This document shows, piece by piece, positions 12,501 to 25,400 of a stretch of 64,000 bases of DNA. This DNA is from Branchiostoma floridae (Eukaryota > Chordata > Leptocardii > Amphioxiformes > Branchiostomatidae), in the NCBI RefSeq assembly GCF_000003815.2, contig NC_049988.1, positions 9,136,545-9,200,544 of the forward strand, written 5' to 3'. The stretch's first letter is position 1, and every line of letters starts with the position of its first letter. The position numbers and the translations under genes were made by a program. The notes beneath the pieces are model-generated. The model was given only the letters and a program-made list of their open reading frames with translations, ran no database searches and had not been told where the DNA came from.

Positions 12501-15097
12501 TAACATCAGATTTAGAAGGCTATATATTTTGTACAATGTCTAATGTTTATCAAATGATACTTAGGTCTAGGCCTATAATTCATGTTAAAAGTTTAAAGAA
12601 TAAACTTTACGTCGTTGAAAATATATTGGTCGGTTGCCCTTTATTCTATAAGTCGGACAAAATGAACCAAAATATATGCAGTGCGTAAAATGAAAATGAC
12701 CGAGGGTTAGTTCTCTGTTTAATTTTATATCACATTTTTATCCAAACAGAAAAGAGGAAAATAAGATGATAATGATTATTGTTATTGAGTTTTCATTAAC
12801 CAGATCAGATCGAAAAGTCCGACCTTACCAGCGATTATATTGACCCCCAGAAAAGGCAAGAGTTATATAGTTTTTATAGGGTCAGTCGGGTAACTGGTTG
12901 CCTAGAAACACAGCATTAATTTTTCTTCCTTTCTTCTTTCTTTATCATGGTTGAAGTTAATCAGTGTATAATTCTATGCAGAGACACTTTAAAGTTGACA
13001 TTCAATAATTCATTCATGCAGACCGGCACAGATGCTGGTCCAACATCAGACGACATTGAGAAGGCGTTTCTGACGGGCCAGCCCACGCTCATGTTCGAGG
13101 TGCCTCCCCACCGCTACCGGCTGGAGTTTGCGGGGATGTACCAGCAGAACCTCAACCCGCAGTACCTGACCAGGAGGGACGTGCGCCGCCGGCCTGTGTT
13201 CGTCTCACGGGCAGAGGTGGACACGAAGTCAAGGTGTGCGGCACATTCGCGCTTTGTATGATGTTGTTTTCATTCGTTTCTTGTGATTTTCTCTCAGACT
13301 TTTAACTTTTTTTTCTGTTAAGGTGGTATCTCACTGCACTTGGGGCACGGTTGCGGCACTGCTGGGTTCGTTCACTGCGGGTAATTACGTAAAAGAGACA
13401 AAAAATACACAAAACGACAGAAAAGTCCTTCTTTATCTCTAAAATTCGTTGAGAATTTTTCGAACCCCGCAGTGCCGCACCGGCGCCCCAAGTGCAGTGT
13501 ATATATCATGCCACCTTTACAGTGTTTCCTTTTTAACCTGGGGCCAGCGGTCACTAGAGGATTGTGCCTGACTAATTCATTTGATCATTACTATGTTATC
13601 TTATTTTCTATTGTTTGTCTGACTAGTTTAAGGCACAGTGAAACTATAGTGTGTAAGAACTCAGGCAAGAAGTTGTTACAAATATTTTCAGTCATGTAAG
13701 TGTACATTTACAACCTCGAAATAACCTTGTCACATTAGTAATTAATTCACACCTACGGGAACGGTTGTCTAAACTTCACAGTGAGCATGTATGTGGATCT
13801 CCTGCCTGATTAATACCTACAGATAATGCTGTATGTCTAGATTGAATCATGACGACTTTTGCAGCAAACCACAGCAGTTCTGCTCCCTCCCGTCCACCTG
13901 GACCCCCATGCAGGCGGGACAGGACTTCGTGCGCCGGCCGCTGTCCCGTTTGTGTCCCGAGTTCCGCGTGGTGGAGATGCTGTTTCGACAGACCATGGGC
14001 GAGGAGAAAGTCATCGTCAGGATAGAGAGGGTACAGAACCCCTTTCTGTGGGAGAAGTACAACAGGTTGGCCTTTTTTGGTATTGTAGTAAATCACTGAC
14101 AATACGGGAAGCGATGTACTTTAATTAAAGTGTATCTCAGAATCTCTCCTACTTACTAGTATTCTATTGTACAAAAGATACGCCAAAAAGCAATCACTCA
14201 AGCAACTAAATATGATTTTGGAAACCGTCAGACTAGTATCTGAAACGTTTGATCTTTTTTTGTCCAAAATCATATCCGATTGCTTTAGTAACTGATGTAC
14301 AAAAGAAAGTTTAATGTTTGTCTTACAAAACAAGTGGTGAGTCGATGTCACACGTATGCAGGTTAAATTCTGCTTTGCATATAATCTCGGGATAGAATTG
14401 TTGTTTGTGTTATTGAGTCATGCATAAGAATTTAAGCTACAGACCTATTAACCCAAATCTCATTCTGTACATGTAACCAGGATTTTATATACATGCATAT
14501 GGGAAGTGTTTACGTTTCCAAAACATAAGTATGGCCAAAGTAGGGAATTATGCTTTTGTTTGCGGGTGTAAGCACTATGTAGCCGATGTTACTGTCTTTC
14601 TTAGTCTGAATCGTCTTTATTTTTTCTACAGGAAGAAGGAATACATGCGGCCACGCCTCCACACGCAGTCCTCCCCCTACAGGACAGGGGGCGCTACTGC
14701 GGAGGCAACAGTGGACGAGAGAACCCTCTTCCACGGCACCGAACCCGACATCGTGGACGGGATTTGCCGACAGAACTTCGACTGGCGCCTCTGTGGCAAG
14801 AACGCCACAGCGTTTGGGCAGGGTAGTTACTTCGCTGTTCAGGCCTCCTACAGCCACAACTACACATCTCCCGACAGTCGAGGGTCACACTATATTTTCC
14901 TCGCGAACGTGTTGGTAGGTTCGCACACCGTCGGCAGCTCGAAGATGCGCCGACCACCTCCGATAGATCCCGAAGACCCGAACGGTGAGCTGTACGATTC
15001 GTGCGCCAACAGTGCCACCGATCCGACGATTTTTGTTCTCTTCGACAGCGACCAGTGCTACCCGACGTATCTCATAGAGTACTGGGACACTGTCTGA
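9544..15097 (+). CDS. PARP12/ZC3HAV1 (ZAP)-like mono-ADP-ribosyltransferase with nine CCCH fingers
   Basis: Exons 9544-11429, 11891-12065, 13022-13233, 13865-14065 and 14632-15097 sum to 2940 nt (979 residues plus stop). In order: a winged-helix-like start with four CCCH fingers (from about residue 90, e.g. CARGSACKHLH); a second winged-helix-like segment (about 306-368) with four more fingers (from about 370, e.g. CTRQFCQYFH); a ninth finger (about 563, CSKGNQCRKHH); WWE1; WWE2 (KWVWYWRDQSSAWVEYG); and a PARP catalytic domain (LFHGTEPDIVDGI, AFGQGSYFA, PTIFVLFDSDQCYPTYLIEY). The finger-WWE-WWE-PARP order is that of PARP12 and ZAP, which bind RNA and poly(ADP-ribose) and act in antiviral and stress responses. 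Active-site order H-Y-I predicts mono-, not poly-, ADP-ribosylation. The first module appears duplicated. The ATG at 9544 is the first in frame. Confidence 0.95.
11596..11792. mobile_element. MITE in PARP12-like intron 1
   Basis: Long inverted ends of about 40 bases, starting TAATTCCACCAGCTGCC and ending GGCACCTGGTGGAATTA, enclose about 115 bases. Both arms contain ACCGCCACCTCAAAAAAC or its complement. TA at both ends suggests a TA target site. Confidence 0.85.
13319..13520. mobile_element. MITE with CACTGCACTTGGGGC ends in PARP12-like intron 3
   Basis: The inverted arms (CACTGCACTTGGGGC, GCGGCACTGC, GGGTTCG on the left and their complements on the right) lie inside outer AAGGTGG/CCACCTT ends. 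The spacing differs between arms, so the element has diverged. Confidence 0.75.
14165..14300. repeat. Remnant of a Penelope-like terminal repeat in PARP12-like intron 4
   Basis: It contains GCCAAAAAGCAATCACTCAA and, further on, the complementary CAAAATCATATCCGATTGCTT. These words recur at 46028-46095 and 48040-48170. A decayed CTGAAACGTTTGA core lies between the arms. Confidence 0.5.
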
Positions 15098-17183
15098 TCG
15101 TATTTTGAGGGAACCGCTATGATGCAAATTTGAAAATTGAAGATGTTGTGGTCTATATATGGAAAATAGCGGTAAATGAGTTTTCATACGAAGAACAATA
15201 TGTTATGCCAATAGAACAAAGTGAATGGCATATAGCACATTCATTTTTGGGAAGAAAACTACTAAATACCCTACACGCGTGAGCAACGATTATGACATTT
15301 AACGTAAATGATGTTTATAAATGCCAAAGTTTCTTTCCGGTGCAGTGAAATTGACTGGGCCGTTTCTTCTAGCTCTCTTTTCTTCTTCTTTTTGACTTTT
15401 TTCTTATGACAGTGTTAACCGTGTTCTGGTTACCATTTATTTGAAATTTTATAAATACGCCAAAGGCGTTGTCTAGCGCGGAATTCTACAATCAACACTT
15501 TTTGCAAAGATGAAACAAGACAACTAAAGAATCGCGTCACTCTTAATATATTTGCGTACCTGCAAGTACTGTATGTTTTGTTGTTTTCGTACCATGTCAC
15601 GAACACTATTGTGAAGAATTTTGCGTGCACCCTAGCAAAAGAATGGCAAATTCACCAAATTTTCTTTTGATTATACTTCAAGATAAAAGCGATGCTATTG
15701 TGGACGACCATTACTATTTTTTTTAATTGGATCGTACTTTCGTTAAAAATGCCAAGATAAGCTTTCAAGCGAAGCGATTTTGCATTCTTTTTGTAAACGT
15801 GCATACTGAAGAACTCTTTTCGATAGTTTATATTGATAAAATCTCGAATTGTTTTGTAATGTGTGGCACTACACATTTCGAATTCGGTTGTTTTCGTCAG
15901 TTTGACGCTGCAGGATTTTCACATTAACATAAAGCAGATGTCATTGCAATGTATATCGTAGTGCAGCCAGTAAACATTGATCACTGTGAAACCCGCTCAA
16001 CTTATACGAAACGGACTTAAATATGTGCAATGCTCGCGTTCTATGATAAACGGTGTTTTTATAGTTTTGAGATGCGTCGTCAACAAATCGGCTACGTTTC
16101 CCATTACGCGTTATCTTTTTTTTGATATTGGCAAATTCGTGGATGAAGACGGTAATACGCATGTTCAATTCGGATATTAATAATTTTGATTCCGTAGTTC
16201 AAGTTTAAGTACTTTATACTTGTATGGCAATGTAGCTTTATCGTAGACACGACGGTACTTTGTACAACACTTGAGATGACGATGGGACTGTCGAGTGGTT
16301 CGGTTAAGTTCTGTACCCGAGTTTGTTAATTTGGAGAGTGAAAGCTTTAAGATAACACATAACAGTGCCAAATACATATGTCTGCATCGGTGCGCTAGCA
16401 ATTTGAATACACAAGATGATATAGTCGTTAGCCTGGTATCCAAACGTATTATAGCGGCGGAGTGCCTTTCAATCTCTCATGCAAATAAAAAATTTTCCTG
16501 GGAGGGCGAAGGTACTCGGCAGCTATGCATACTCAGCAGTTTGGACACTAGACTAATTAATTTCTTTATTTAGATTTATCACAGAGTGAAGGGAAGGGCA
16601 AAACAGGTGCAAAATAGTTGTGAAAGTCTAGTAATCGATAAGATACTGGTTGTATAGTGCATCTATATGCCCGTTGGGCTGGATATGGAGGAGAGTTGTC
16701 TGATCTGATTTTTTTGTTAAAATCCTTAAGCATTGAGAAATTCGGTTCGTTTGAGCGATAGATGTACTGCTACTTTGGTGCCAATCACCACATACACTTG
16801 CAATTCACCAGTGCCTACGAAAACTGGAAATAAAACGCGTCGCTTTATTAATCTGGTGTGTGTCTTGTCTTTGCATATTCTAGTTTTAGTCGTAAACAAA
16901 GTTAGGGATCCAGATGCATGATTTTCAGCGGCCTGTACGAAACAGCGTATAGATTACTTTGGTAACAGACCTGACCGGGGGAGTGGTACATGGTGCCACA
17001 ACGTCAAAATTGGGCACCAGTATTCATGCTACGGTACAACATCATTTCTGTGTAGATTGCTATATATTCCAAACACAGGAGAGGTAAAGAATAGCAGTAA
17101 TATTGCCATTATTCATTCATAGCTATGTCTGAATCTTGTCTTTACAAGAAATGAAAATCGAGTTTCACGACACAAGAGTAGTT

Positions 17184-17204
17184 TTCAGCACCAAGGACGG
17201 CACC
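17184..17204 (+). promoter_or_regulatory. RE1/NRSE-like 21-mer
   Basis: TTCAGCACC followed by AAGGACGGCACC agrees with the RE1 consensus (TTCAGCACC NNGGACAGCGCC) at nearly every fixed position. A second, weaker copy lies about 960 bases away. Sequence resemblance only. Confidence 0.35.
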
Positions 17205-18143
17205 TGGCGTTCAGTCAGACAAGTGCAGATTTGTGTAAGGCATTCGGACTTACTTGTCCCATAGATTTTCACTGCGTGTCTCGATTCAATGAAATAAAAT
17301 CAATGTGTTTATAATAATAATAATAATAATAACAATGATAATAGTTTATAGATGATTATGCCTCCACAACACATTTAACATTACTAAAATGCAGATAATT
17401 TGGGAATAATGAGATATTCACATGGCTGGGTGACAATGGACAATTGATAATTAGAAGAAAAACGAGACAATGATCAGATAAAACTTCGGCCGGCGTTCGC
17501 GTGAATTGTGACGCAGAATTAATGAGTAGTGATACCGTAACTTTTATCAAAAGTTCAAGTGACTACGTATCCTTTGTTATAAGTTCGGGTATGTGTTTCA
17601 CTTTGCGTATTGCCACTTTCCAGTATGTAGCCTTCATGTACGTGTGTAACACAGAAGGGCATGGCCGACAAAATCCCTCACGTCTCCGCGCTTGGAGATC
17701 TAGAGCTGATCATTTATGAGGGCAACTGCTAGGGCCTAGTATTCAATTAGGCACGAAAGATCGATCACTATGGGGGCGACCAATCATCCCGCTGACGACT
17801 GATACGCTTCAACATTTGTGCAATTTTACTTATTTGTGAACGATCTTATCATATTGAATTTGACATGAATATACCTATGTTGCTAAGTATATCGTTACTT
17901 TGACATTTTGTGTATTATACACATTGTATGACATAAGTATCGATCAGCGATTTAACAGTATTGTTCAGCCATTTTAAGTTCTTTTTGTACTAGAAAGCAA
18001 GTACATGTGCATGTGTACAACGAAAGTGGACTAACAGGTGATTGAAAAACAACCTGTAGCTAAGGTTGTGTCAAGTTTTATATGCACATATCTGAATATC
18101 TGTAACGTTGACATAACCTTGCACCTACCAATGTGAGGAGGGT

Positions 18144-18164
18144 TTCAGTACCAAGGACGGTACC
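18144..18164 (+). promoter_or_regulatory. RE1/NRSE-like 21-mer, second copy
   Basis: TTCAGTACC followed by AAGGACGGTACC. It differs from the first copy only by C-to-T changes, and the similarity extends a few bases either side (CCTRGC), so the two copies could come from one small repeat. Confidence 0.25.
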
Positions 18165-19403
18165 TAGCATGTGGTAAAGAAACTGTAGCTAAGCAACACA
18201 TCATTCCATAAAGAAAAGAAAATCAAGCTAAAAGGCACACTAATGTAGTTCTGGCAGAGTTTTTCAAATCATTAATTGTAGAAAGTCAAACATTTCTCTC
18301 CCTTCCATGGAATGGTTCACATCTTTATGCATTCAGGAATAAAACTTAAATAAAGGTGAAATGTATCAGGGCCAGATGATAAACGTGTACATGAGAGTCC
18401 ACATCATCATGACATTGTTAATCTGGAAAATGGACTTGTGTTTTGAATTAGCTATCATAAATGGACTGGTAAAAATGAAATGTTTAATAATGCTTTGCAA
18501 TTAAGCTATCCAAATCATCATTTATTATGTAGAATTTCAAACATTTTTTACAGTACTATTGTATGAAGGTTTATCTGTGACAATAATTGACACAGTATTC
18601 TCATACACACACACATAGTATTAGAGACAACTAGCTCATAGCACTCTAAGCTTTACCAGTATTTCAAATCCTTCAATTCTCTGTTCCCTAAAACCAATTA
18701 ACCACACCCTATAAGACCATAATATGGCGCAAAAAAAATAGTTCAAATTAAGATACAAAGTAGTACAGTAACCTTGATATCAACAATAGCTTTGGTCACT
18801 CAAAATTACTGATTATCTTTCAAGAAGATTCCTTTGTTGTACATATTAAGGAAAAATATATATAATCCAGTGATAATACAATGAAATATACATGCAGGTA
18901 TATGCACATGCAATGAATTTATGTGCCAAAAGATGCTACAATTGTATGATACATACTTGTATGTTTAGTCTTAAACAAGGAAACTCTCAAACATTACTTT
19001 GTAGAAGTCAACAAATAGATAAAGATTATGAAGTCCAAACTGTATACATGTATTGTAAATGAAATATTTCATCAAAGGCATACTTTTATACATACATTAC
19101 ATAGTCATACTCCTACTTTTATACAACTGTAGTGAATTCTTGTTGCAAAGCAAATGGAGTCAACAAAACCAGTGTCGGATAGTAAGGAAGTAAAAGCCTT
19201 GTTTGCCACTTTTTCACTATGCAGACTACACAGTCATATACATTTTATATTCTTAGTACATCATTTTATTTTCCTTTTATTCTACACAAACATCAAATTA
19301 CTGTGCCTATTGGCCTGTGCATCTTCAGAAACCAATGTTTCCTGCTTTTTCACTATACTTTCCCCAATAGCTATCATTTTGAGAGGAATATTATCTCAAA
19401 GCT

Positions 19404-22400
19404 CTACTGCTCATACTCATGGGGCAGCACATCCACATATTCACCATCATCTTCGTAAGTAGGATTTATTGTTCCTCCAACATCCTGAATGGTGACAAAG
19501 GGAGGAAAATGCATGACCTTTCTTTCCTGAACTTAAGGAGGTTGAAAGATTGCTATATTGCTATAATCTACACTTTATATGCAGACAGAGTTCACTGATG
19601 ATTCTTACTCTATGTCTCCAATTTGAAATTAAATGAACGAAGCTTTAAAGTGAAATCTCTTTTTCACATCTCGAAAGCAAACATCAATGTGTTTGTATGC
19701 AATTCCAATGGCAGACTCAAGTAGTATCAAGATAAGCAATATATATAGACAATATAGACTTTCTTCTGCAATGTTATCGGTAAAAGAAAATGGCCCAAAA
19801 TTGTTATTTTAGCATCAGATTGAGCATTCAGGGAAAAACCAACAATTTTCTTCTAGTCTTCACCAACAATGCTGACTAAAAAGTACAGTAATATGAAATG
19901 TTTGATACACCAGAAAATTGCTTACCTGGGAAATTGTCTCTTGAATTTTCATCAGCTCATTGTGCAGATCATCAAAGCCAGGCCTTTTATCAGGGACCAA
20001 TCTCCAGCAGGATACCATTATTTTGTACCTATGAAAGGTTAGGTGAGAATAGAGGAATTACATGTGTATGATATTTAAGTGCTAGAACTATCACTAGCTT
20101 TTGATATCCAAGCCCAGCTTTAATCTAAACTATATAATGCTGTACTTTGAGGGAAGATCTCTAGTCTGTAATAATATTTTTGTTGAGAATTGAGAGTAAA
20201 TTCACAACATACATGTATAACTAAAAGTTTGGTGACCTCAAACTCCCATGAAATAGATTTTATGCAAGTGACTTAATACATATCATTAAGCCGCAACTGT
20301 GACCTTGCTAGAGTTACATGTATACGCAGACATGTATCCTCAACAATCTTCTGGATTGCGCTACGATGTTTCCTAAACCCGCTTTGATGAGCCTTGAGAA
20401 GTTCATTCCGGGCCAAAAAGCACAATACTTGGTAAGCTATGAGTTTTTCCATCACTCTGAACGTAACACTTAGCACAGACACAGGTCAATAGTTGGCAAC
20501 GTTTTTTCGTGTTCCGTACTTGTGTACTGGTGAGGAGAGTCATCCTCTTTGTGACAAAAATGACCCTGTACTGTTACAGTAGTTCCAAAATCAAATGTTA
20601 GGGGGCTCAAACTTGCCCCCAGCTTGTCCTGATGTCAAAAGCTATCTGCCACCTAAATGTCCAGACTAGGGGTGGGTACTGGCACAGAAAATTCAGGTTC
20701 AGGTCTGGTTCAGGTCCAGAGGATCAGGTCCAGACCTGAACCTGGACCTGATTCAGTATGTGATAACTTGTGAATGGACGATACTCAAAACAATGGTCCA
20801 TTTCTTTACAAAGAAATCTGTTTTGTGGAGTATTCGACTCCCATTGACGTTTTGAAATCCTGTGTGAATGTCTGATCAGATAATCTGTTCATTTTCCATT
20901 AGGTCCAACATCCGGTCCACCTATTTTTTTCAGGTCGGGTTTTTCTGGACCGGTCCAATAAGAAAAACAGGTTTGTACCGATACCCAGCCCTAGTCCAGA
21001 CCATATCATGTCCTGGACAAGGGATACACTGAAAAAACTGCCAGGATAGAGTTTTCTCCTAAATTATGCTAAATGTATTCCTATTTTGCAAAATTTGCAT
21101 TTCATTTTGTACATCTTTGTCTAAGCTACCCAAACACCAAATATCATGAAAATCCATTAATCCTGTCTTGTCCAGTTAACCTCTTCAGAGATTTTTTTTC
21201 AAAAAGGGACCTTCAATTCAAAACTAGCCGCTATGGGGCCCAAACTTATGTAACTTCTTCCCAAGCACAAGAGCTATCTGGCACCCCAAAATCGTGACCA
21301 TAGCTTGCTCAGAACATGAGATCAAAACCAGAAATTCTGCTGCAGTATCAAGGGAAGCTGCTAGGGGGCCTAAAATCTAATCTTTTCCAGTTTTTGTCAC
21401 ACCAACACACCACGCATGAAACTAATCCATCCGGCCATTCTTGAGTTATTCTGTTATCCTGACCAGACAGACAGACAGACAAACGCTGCTGAAAATAAAA
21501 CCTCCATGACATACTTCATGGAGGTAATCATGGTGTATTGTTATTTTTAGACCCTTACACATTAGCAGGACAGGCTGGTGGACTTGTTAGCCTCTCTCCA
21601 CTCTTCAGGTGCTCAATCAGGTCTCGAATCCTTTTTATTCCAAAGTATGGACTCCCTCCTGTACCATTAAAGAAATCAACAGCAGTGTATGACAGCATCC
21701 TGCTCTCAAAAGAAATAATTCATTTCACCTTGAAATACCAGATAAAGCATGTTAAAAGCCAATTATATTATTTCACAAGGTTAGAACTGAGCTTTAACTC
21801 ACCAAAAGTAAAGATTTCCCATAGTAGAATCCCAAAGGACCAGCTGTAAACAGAAAAAGTGCTTTCAACAACACGCTCTACTGAGTGTAATAATCACAAA
21901 TTGAACAGAGGAATGATTTCAAATCATTGAACAGTTAACATCCACTACCATAATACCGTCATTAATCATAATACCGCCAAATAAAATAAGTGATGAATTC
22001 AAGGAGATCTATTTGTGGAGCAACAGTATTTTTCGGGGTATGCACACATAAGACAGCCATGATGCATTTGAAGATAACAAGGTCAAAAGTTTTCAATTTT
22101 CTTATAGGGGCAGGCGAGCTCATCGTGGGAAGAACGTACTGTCACGTTCATCGCCGGATTTGTGAATGATAATGATATCAAGTGCTCACAGCACAGGACA
22201 AGCATAGTTCAACAGCAATCTTAAATTTCTACGCCAGCAGTATAGTTTTATGTCATCACTGTTGTGACGGGCCAAAGTTATATGAAAATTCTTGACAGTA
22301 TACACATCCGTTGTCAACAGAGGATGTACAAACTTTAAGGTGCATAACGGCAAGTTAATTGTGCCAAGTTTCTTCCTAGCGGTATTATGGACCCCCCCCC

Positions 22401-25400
22401 CCTTCAACCACGCACCCGTTCTCTGCACAATTCTGTAGTGTGTTACAATTGCAATATTATGTTCTTAGCACCTGACATGAGAGACAAAAAAGATACTGTA
22501 CACTGTGACAGCAGAAGTGGCAAAGGTAAGCTGTAACAGCAACATGTAACTGGGGAAAATGATGCGTTGATCATTTGTCAAATTAGTATCACTTGAGAAA
22601 TTGCAGTGAACGTGGCAGTATTATTAACAGTAATGGATGTTACTTGTCAACATTAATACTAGTCTTCAAGATTCATGACGCAGTTTCACAGGTGACAGCC
22701 CAATGTCTGAAGATCAGTGTCCAAGACTTTGAGAGATGGAAATACCATCCTTATTCAATCTCAATCCTATCAAAGTGAGTATAATGGGTTGAAGACTAAG
22801 TCCAAAATTACAATTAGCTTGTGGGTCTGAGGATTCTTTTCAGACTTTTTTGTCCATCAATTTCTGAGTTTGAGTAAGAAAAAACCTCAGTAATACTGTA
22901 ATTGCAGCCATTAAAATGCCTGATGACCTATCATATTTCATTCAAGACAATTGCATTACTTGGTGACATTTTTTCACAACATGCTAAGTGATTATTAAAT
23001 TCACTTATTATATAATGCTGGCCTTTTTTTTAAACTAAAGGAAATAAAAAATAGTTGTCCAGGTCTCAATGTAATATGAAATAAAGGAACCATCTTACAC
23101 ATCACTTTTTGCTGTAAACTGTCCTGCCATTAGAACTTCAGGAGATGCCCATTTGATAGGAAAAACAGTCTGCAGGAAGATAGAAATAACATTCTGCAAT
23201 AAATATTCAAATGGACCACAATGAAAGTTGTCTTCCAGACAGTTGTCAAGGGTGTTTGCTTCAACATAATTGCTCATACCAATTCTGGCTAGCATCACAA
23301 TTTGCATTGTGATTTCTTTGAGGCAATGTGAAAGATAAAGACATACATTGGTGATAGAATATGCTTCTTCCTGTTTGCTGGCTGCCTCTTCTTTCAAGTA
23401 CAAGTCCTCAGCCAGACCAAAATCTGTGACCTTGGCAGTTATGTCCTTCCCCTTAGAAAATAGCAAGACATTCCTGGCAGCAAGGTCACCATGGATAACC
23501 TATAAAGGAAAACAAAACGACAGATTGTCTCCATAGATCTGCGCGTACAGTTCGAATGACATGTAACGGGGGCTGCCGTAAGATGCTTCCTGCCCTAAGA
23601 TGCCACGGATTTTTTGCTGATCCTATTATGCATAAGTATGGCGTGTTTGTTGCCACTGACTATGATGATTAGAAAGGTAAATAAACCAAGTCCAAACAAA
23701 CAGCTGTTTTTTTCCATTAAAAAAATAATTACACATATTCACTTCCATTTTTTTTTTAATTTTCACAATAATGTTGGTAGCGCCGAATCACTGTGGTCAC
23801 CTGTTACTAAGTATTGGTGGCTCGTGTCCCTTAATATACAACCTGTACAAAACAGCCACACAACTGTCATACACATAATAAATAAAGCTTCACAAAACAC
23901 TACAAATATTGGTCTTTAAATAATTGTTGAGTAGAAGACCGGCCATAGAAAAAAACAACATAAGCATCACCGCCGTTGTTTTCCCCAGAGCGTGTGGCTC
24001 CGAAGGTGGCAGACTAGCGAACGCCCGAAAGATTTGTTACTCTAACAAATGATTTGTACCGTCTATACAAATGAAACTTCACAGAGTGATGTCGAATATG
24101 TTTCCCTATACGTACACAGAGTTTTTTTATTTTGGCGTTGTCATTTTCCGTAATGATTTTGTTACTCGGGCCGCCATATTTCACCCATTTCCCATGAAGA
24201 CACGACCTGGATTGTGATAGATTCATCCCTCCTCGCGGCAGACAAGAAGCACACACAATCACAATTCTACTGTCAAAAGAAAGCTAATGTATCATAGAAT
24301 TAGAATTATTTTTCATTTATGTTTATCTAAATTGGTCACCAGCTTCCGAAGAGAGCAAATTACAAAAGCGTGCCAAGTTAGAGCGCACTGTCTAATTCAG
24401 CAAAAATCGGACGTTATATTCACGATAACGTCCTCGGTGTTTGCCAGTTGTAACACGGAGGGTGAAGGATTCATGAACCGTATGAATGCATTTCTTATCC
24501 AAGTATGGTCTTTAGATGAATGTGTTAAAAATTAATTGATCAAAACTTGACTCTTCGGCAACTAGTGATGGAGCGTCGTAAGTTCGAGCGTGTAAAAAAG
24601 CGTAGCATCTTAGGGCGGCCCCGGTTTCATATGCACCAAGCTACCATTTACATCACAATGAAGGATCTGGTCCAAAGTGTCAACTTACATAATTCCAAAC
24701 CGGTTTTCACTGACTCATGTACGCACCAGTTATTTTAGCTTTACTCAGAGTTTACCCTTTTCTTTTCCTCTGATACGCTCCTTTTGGTTTTGAACAGCTA
24801 TTAACAACTACCAAAATATATTGAACCTCAAGTTCATTGGGTGCTTGTGCTAGCACATTCAATTCCATTTTCTACTTGTGCCTTATAATTGTCGATGAGA
24901 AAATTTCTTTACAGGATGGAAACTGATACAACATGTAGGTGCAAAGGTCACCTTAGCTTTTGTAAGGTGCATCATTCCCTTGCAGACATCCATTCCAAAG
25001 TGAAGCAATCTCTGTAGTGGTGTTGGGTCATTGGAGTACCGCATTTGACAATTGATACTCTCTGGAGAACGATAATTCAGAGGGATGTTCTCCATATCCT
25101 CAAGCCACTTCTTCAGGTCACCTTTGTCAGCAAACTCGTACACCAACAAAATGTTCTCTGCAAATAAAAAAACAGCTTTAAGAAAAAAGGAGATAATGCC
25201 TTTCTATCCCTGCTCTTTATACATCTCAAATTGATATTAAGCCTGAGTGTAATAATTGCTTCAATGAATAATTCACAACATTCACAATCAATAAGTGCAT
25301 CTAAATCTCACCTTGGAAAAAAGGAACTACTAACTTTAAGTTAGTAGAGATAGAATGATGAACGGTTGTCTGTATTTCTTTAGTTAGCAATCAGAAATTG

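Larger units (their letters stand above)
15098..19403. other. Convergent gene-free region between the PARP12-like gene and the RTK
   Basis: About 4.3 kb of AT-rich DNA with no supported exon on either strand. It should include both 3' untranslated regions. It contains an (ATA)n run at about 17310-17331, a short (CA)n at about 18603, two RE1-like 21-mers listed separately, and TTTATT (minus-strand AATAAA) at 19265-19270 and 19276-19281, possible poly(A) signals of the RTK. Otherwise I see nothing. Confidence 0.6.

Noticed and set aside
15098-19403. Several frames of 60-100 codons between the PARP12-like gene and the RTK
   Set aside because: AT-rich, no domains, no splice logic; treated as non-coding.
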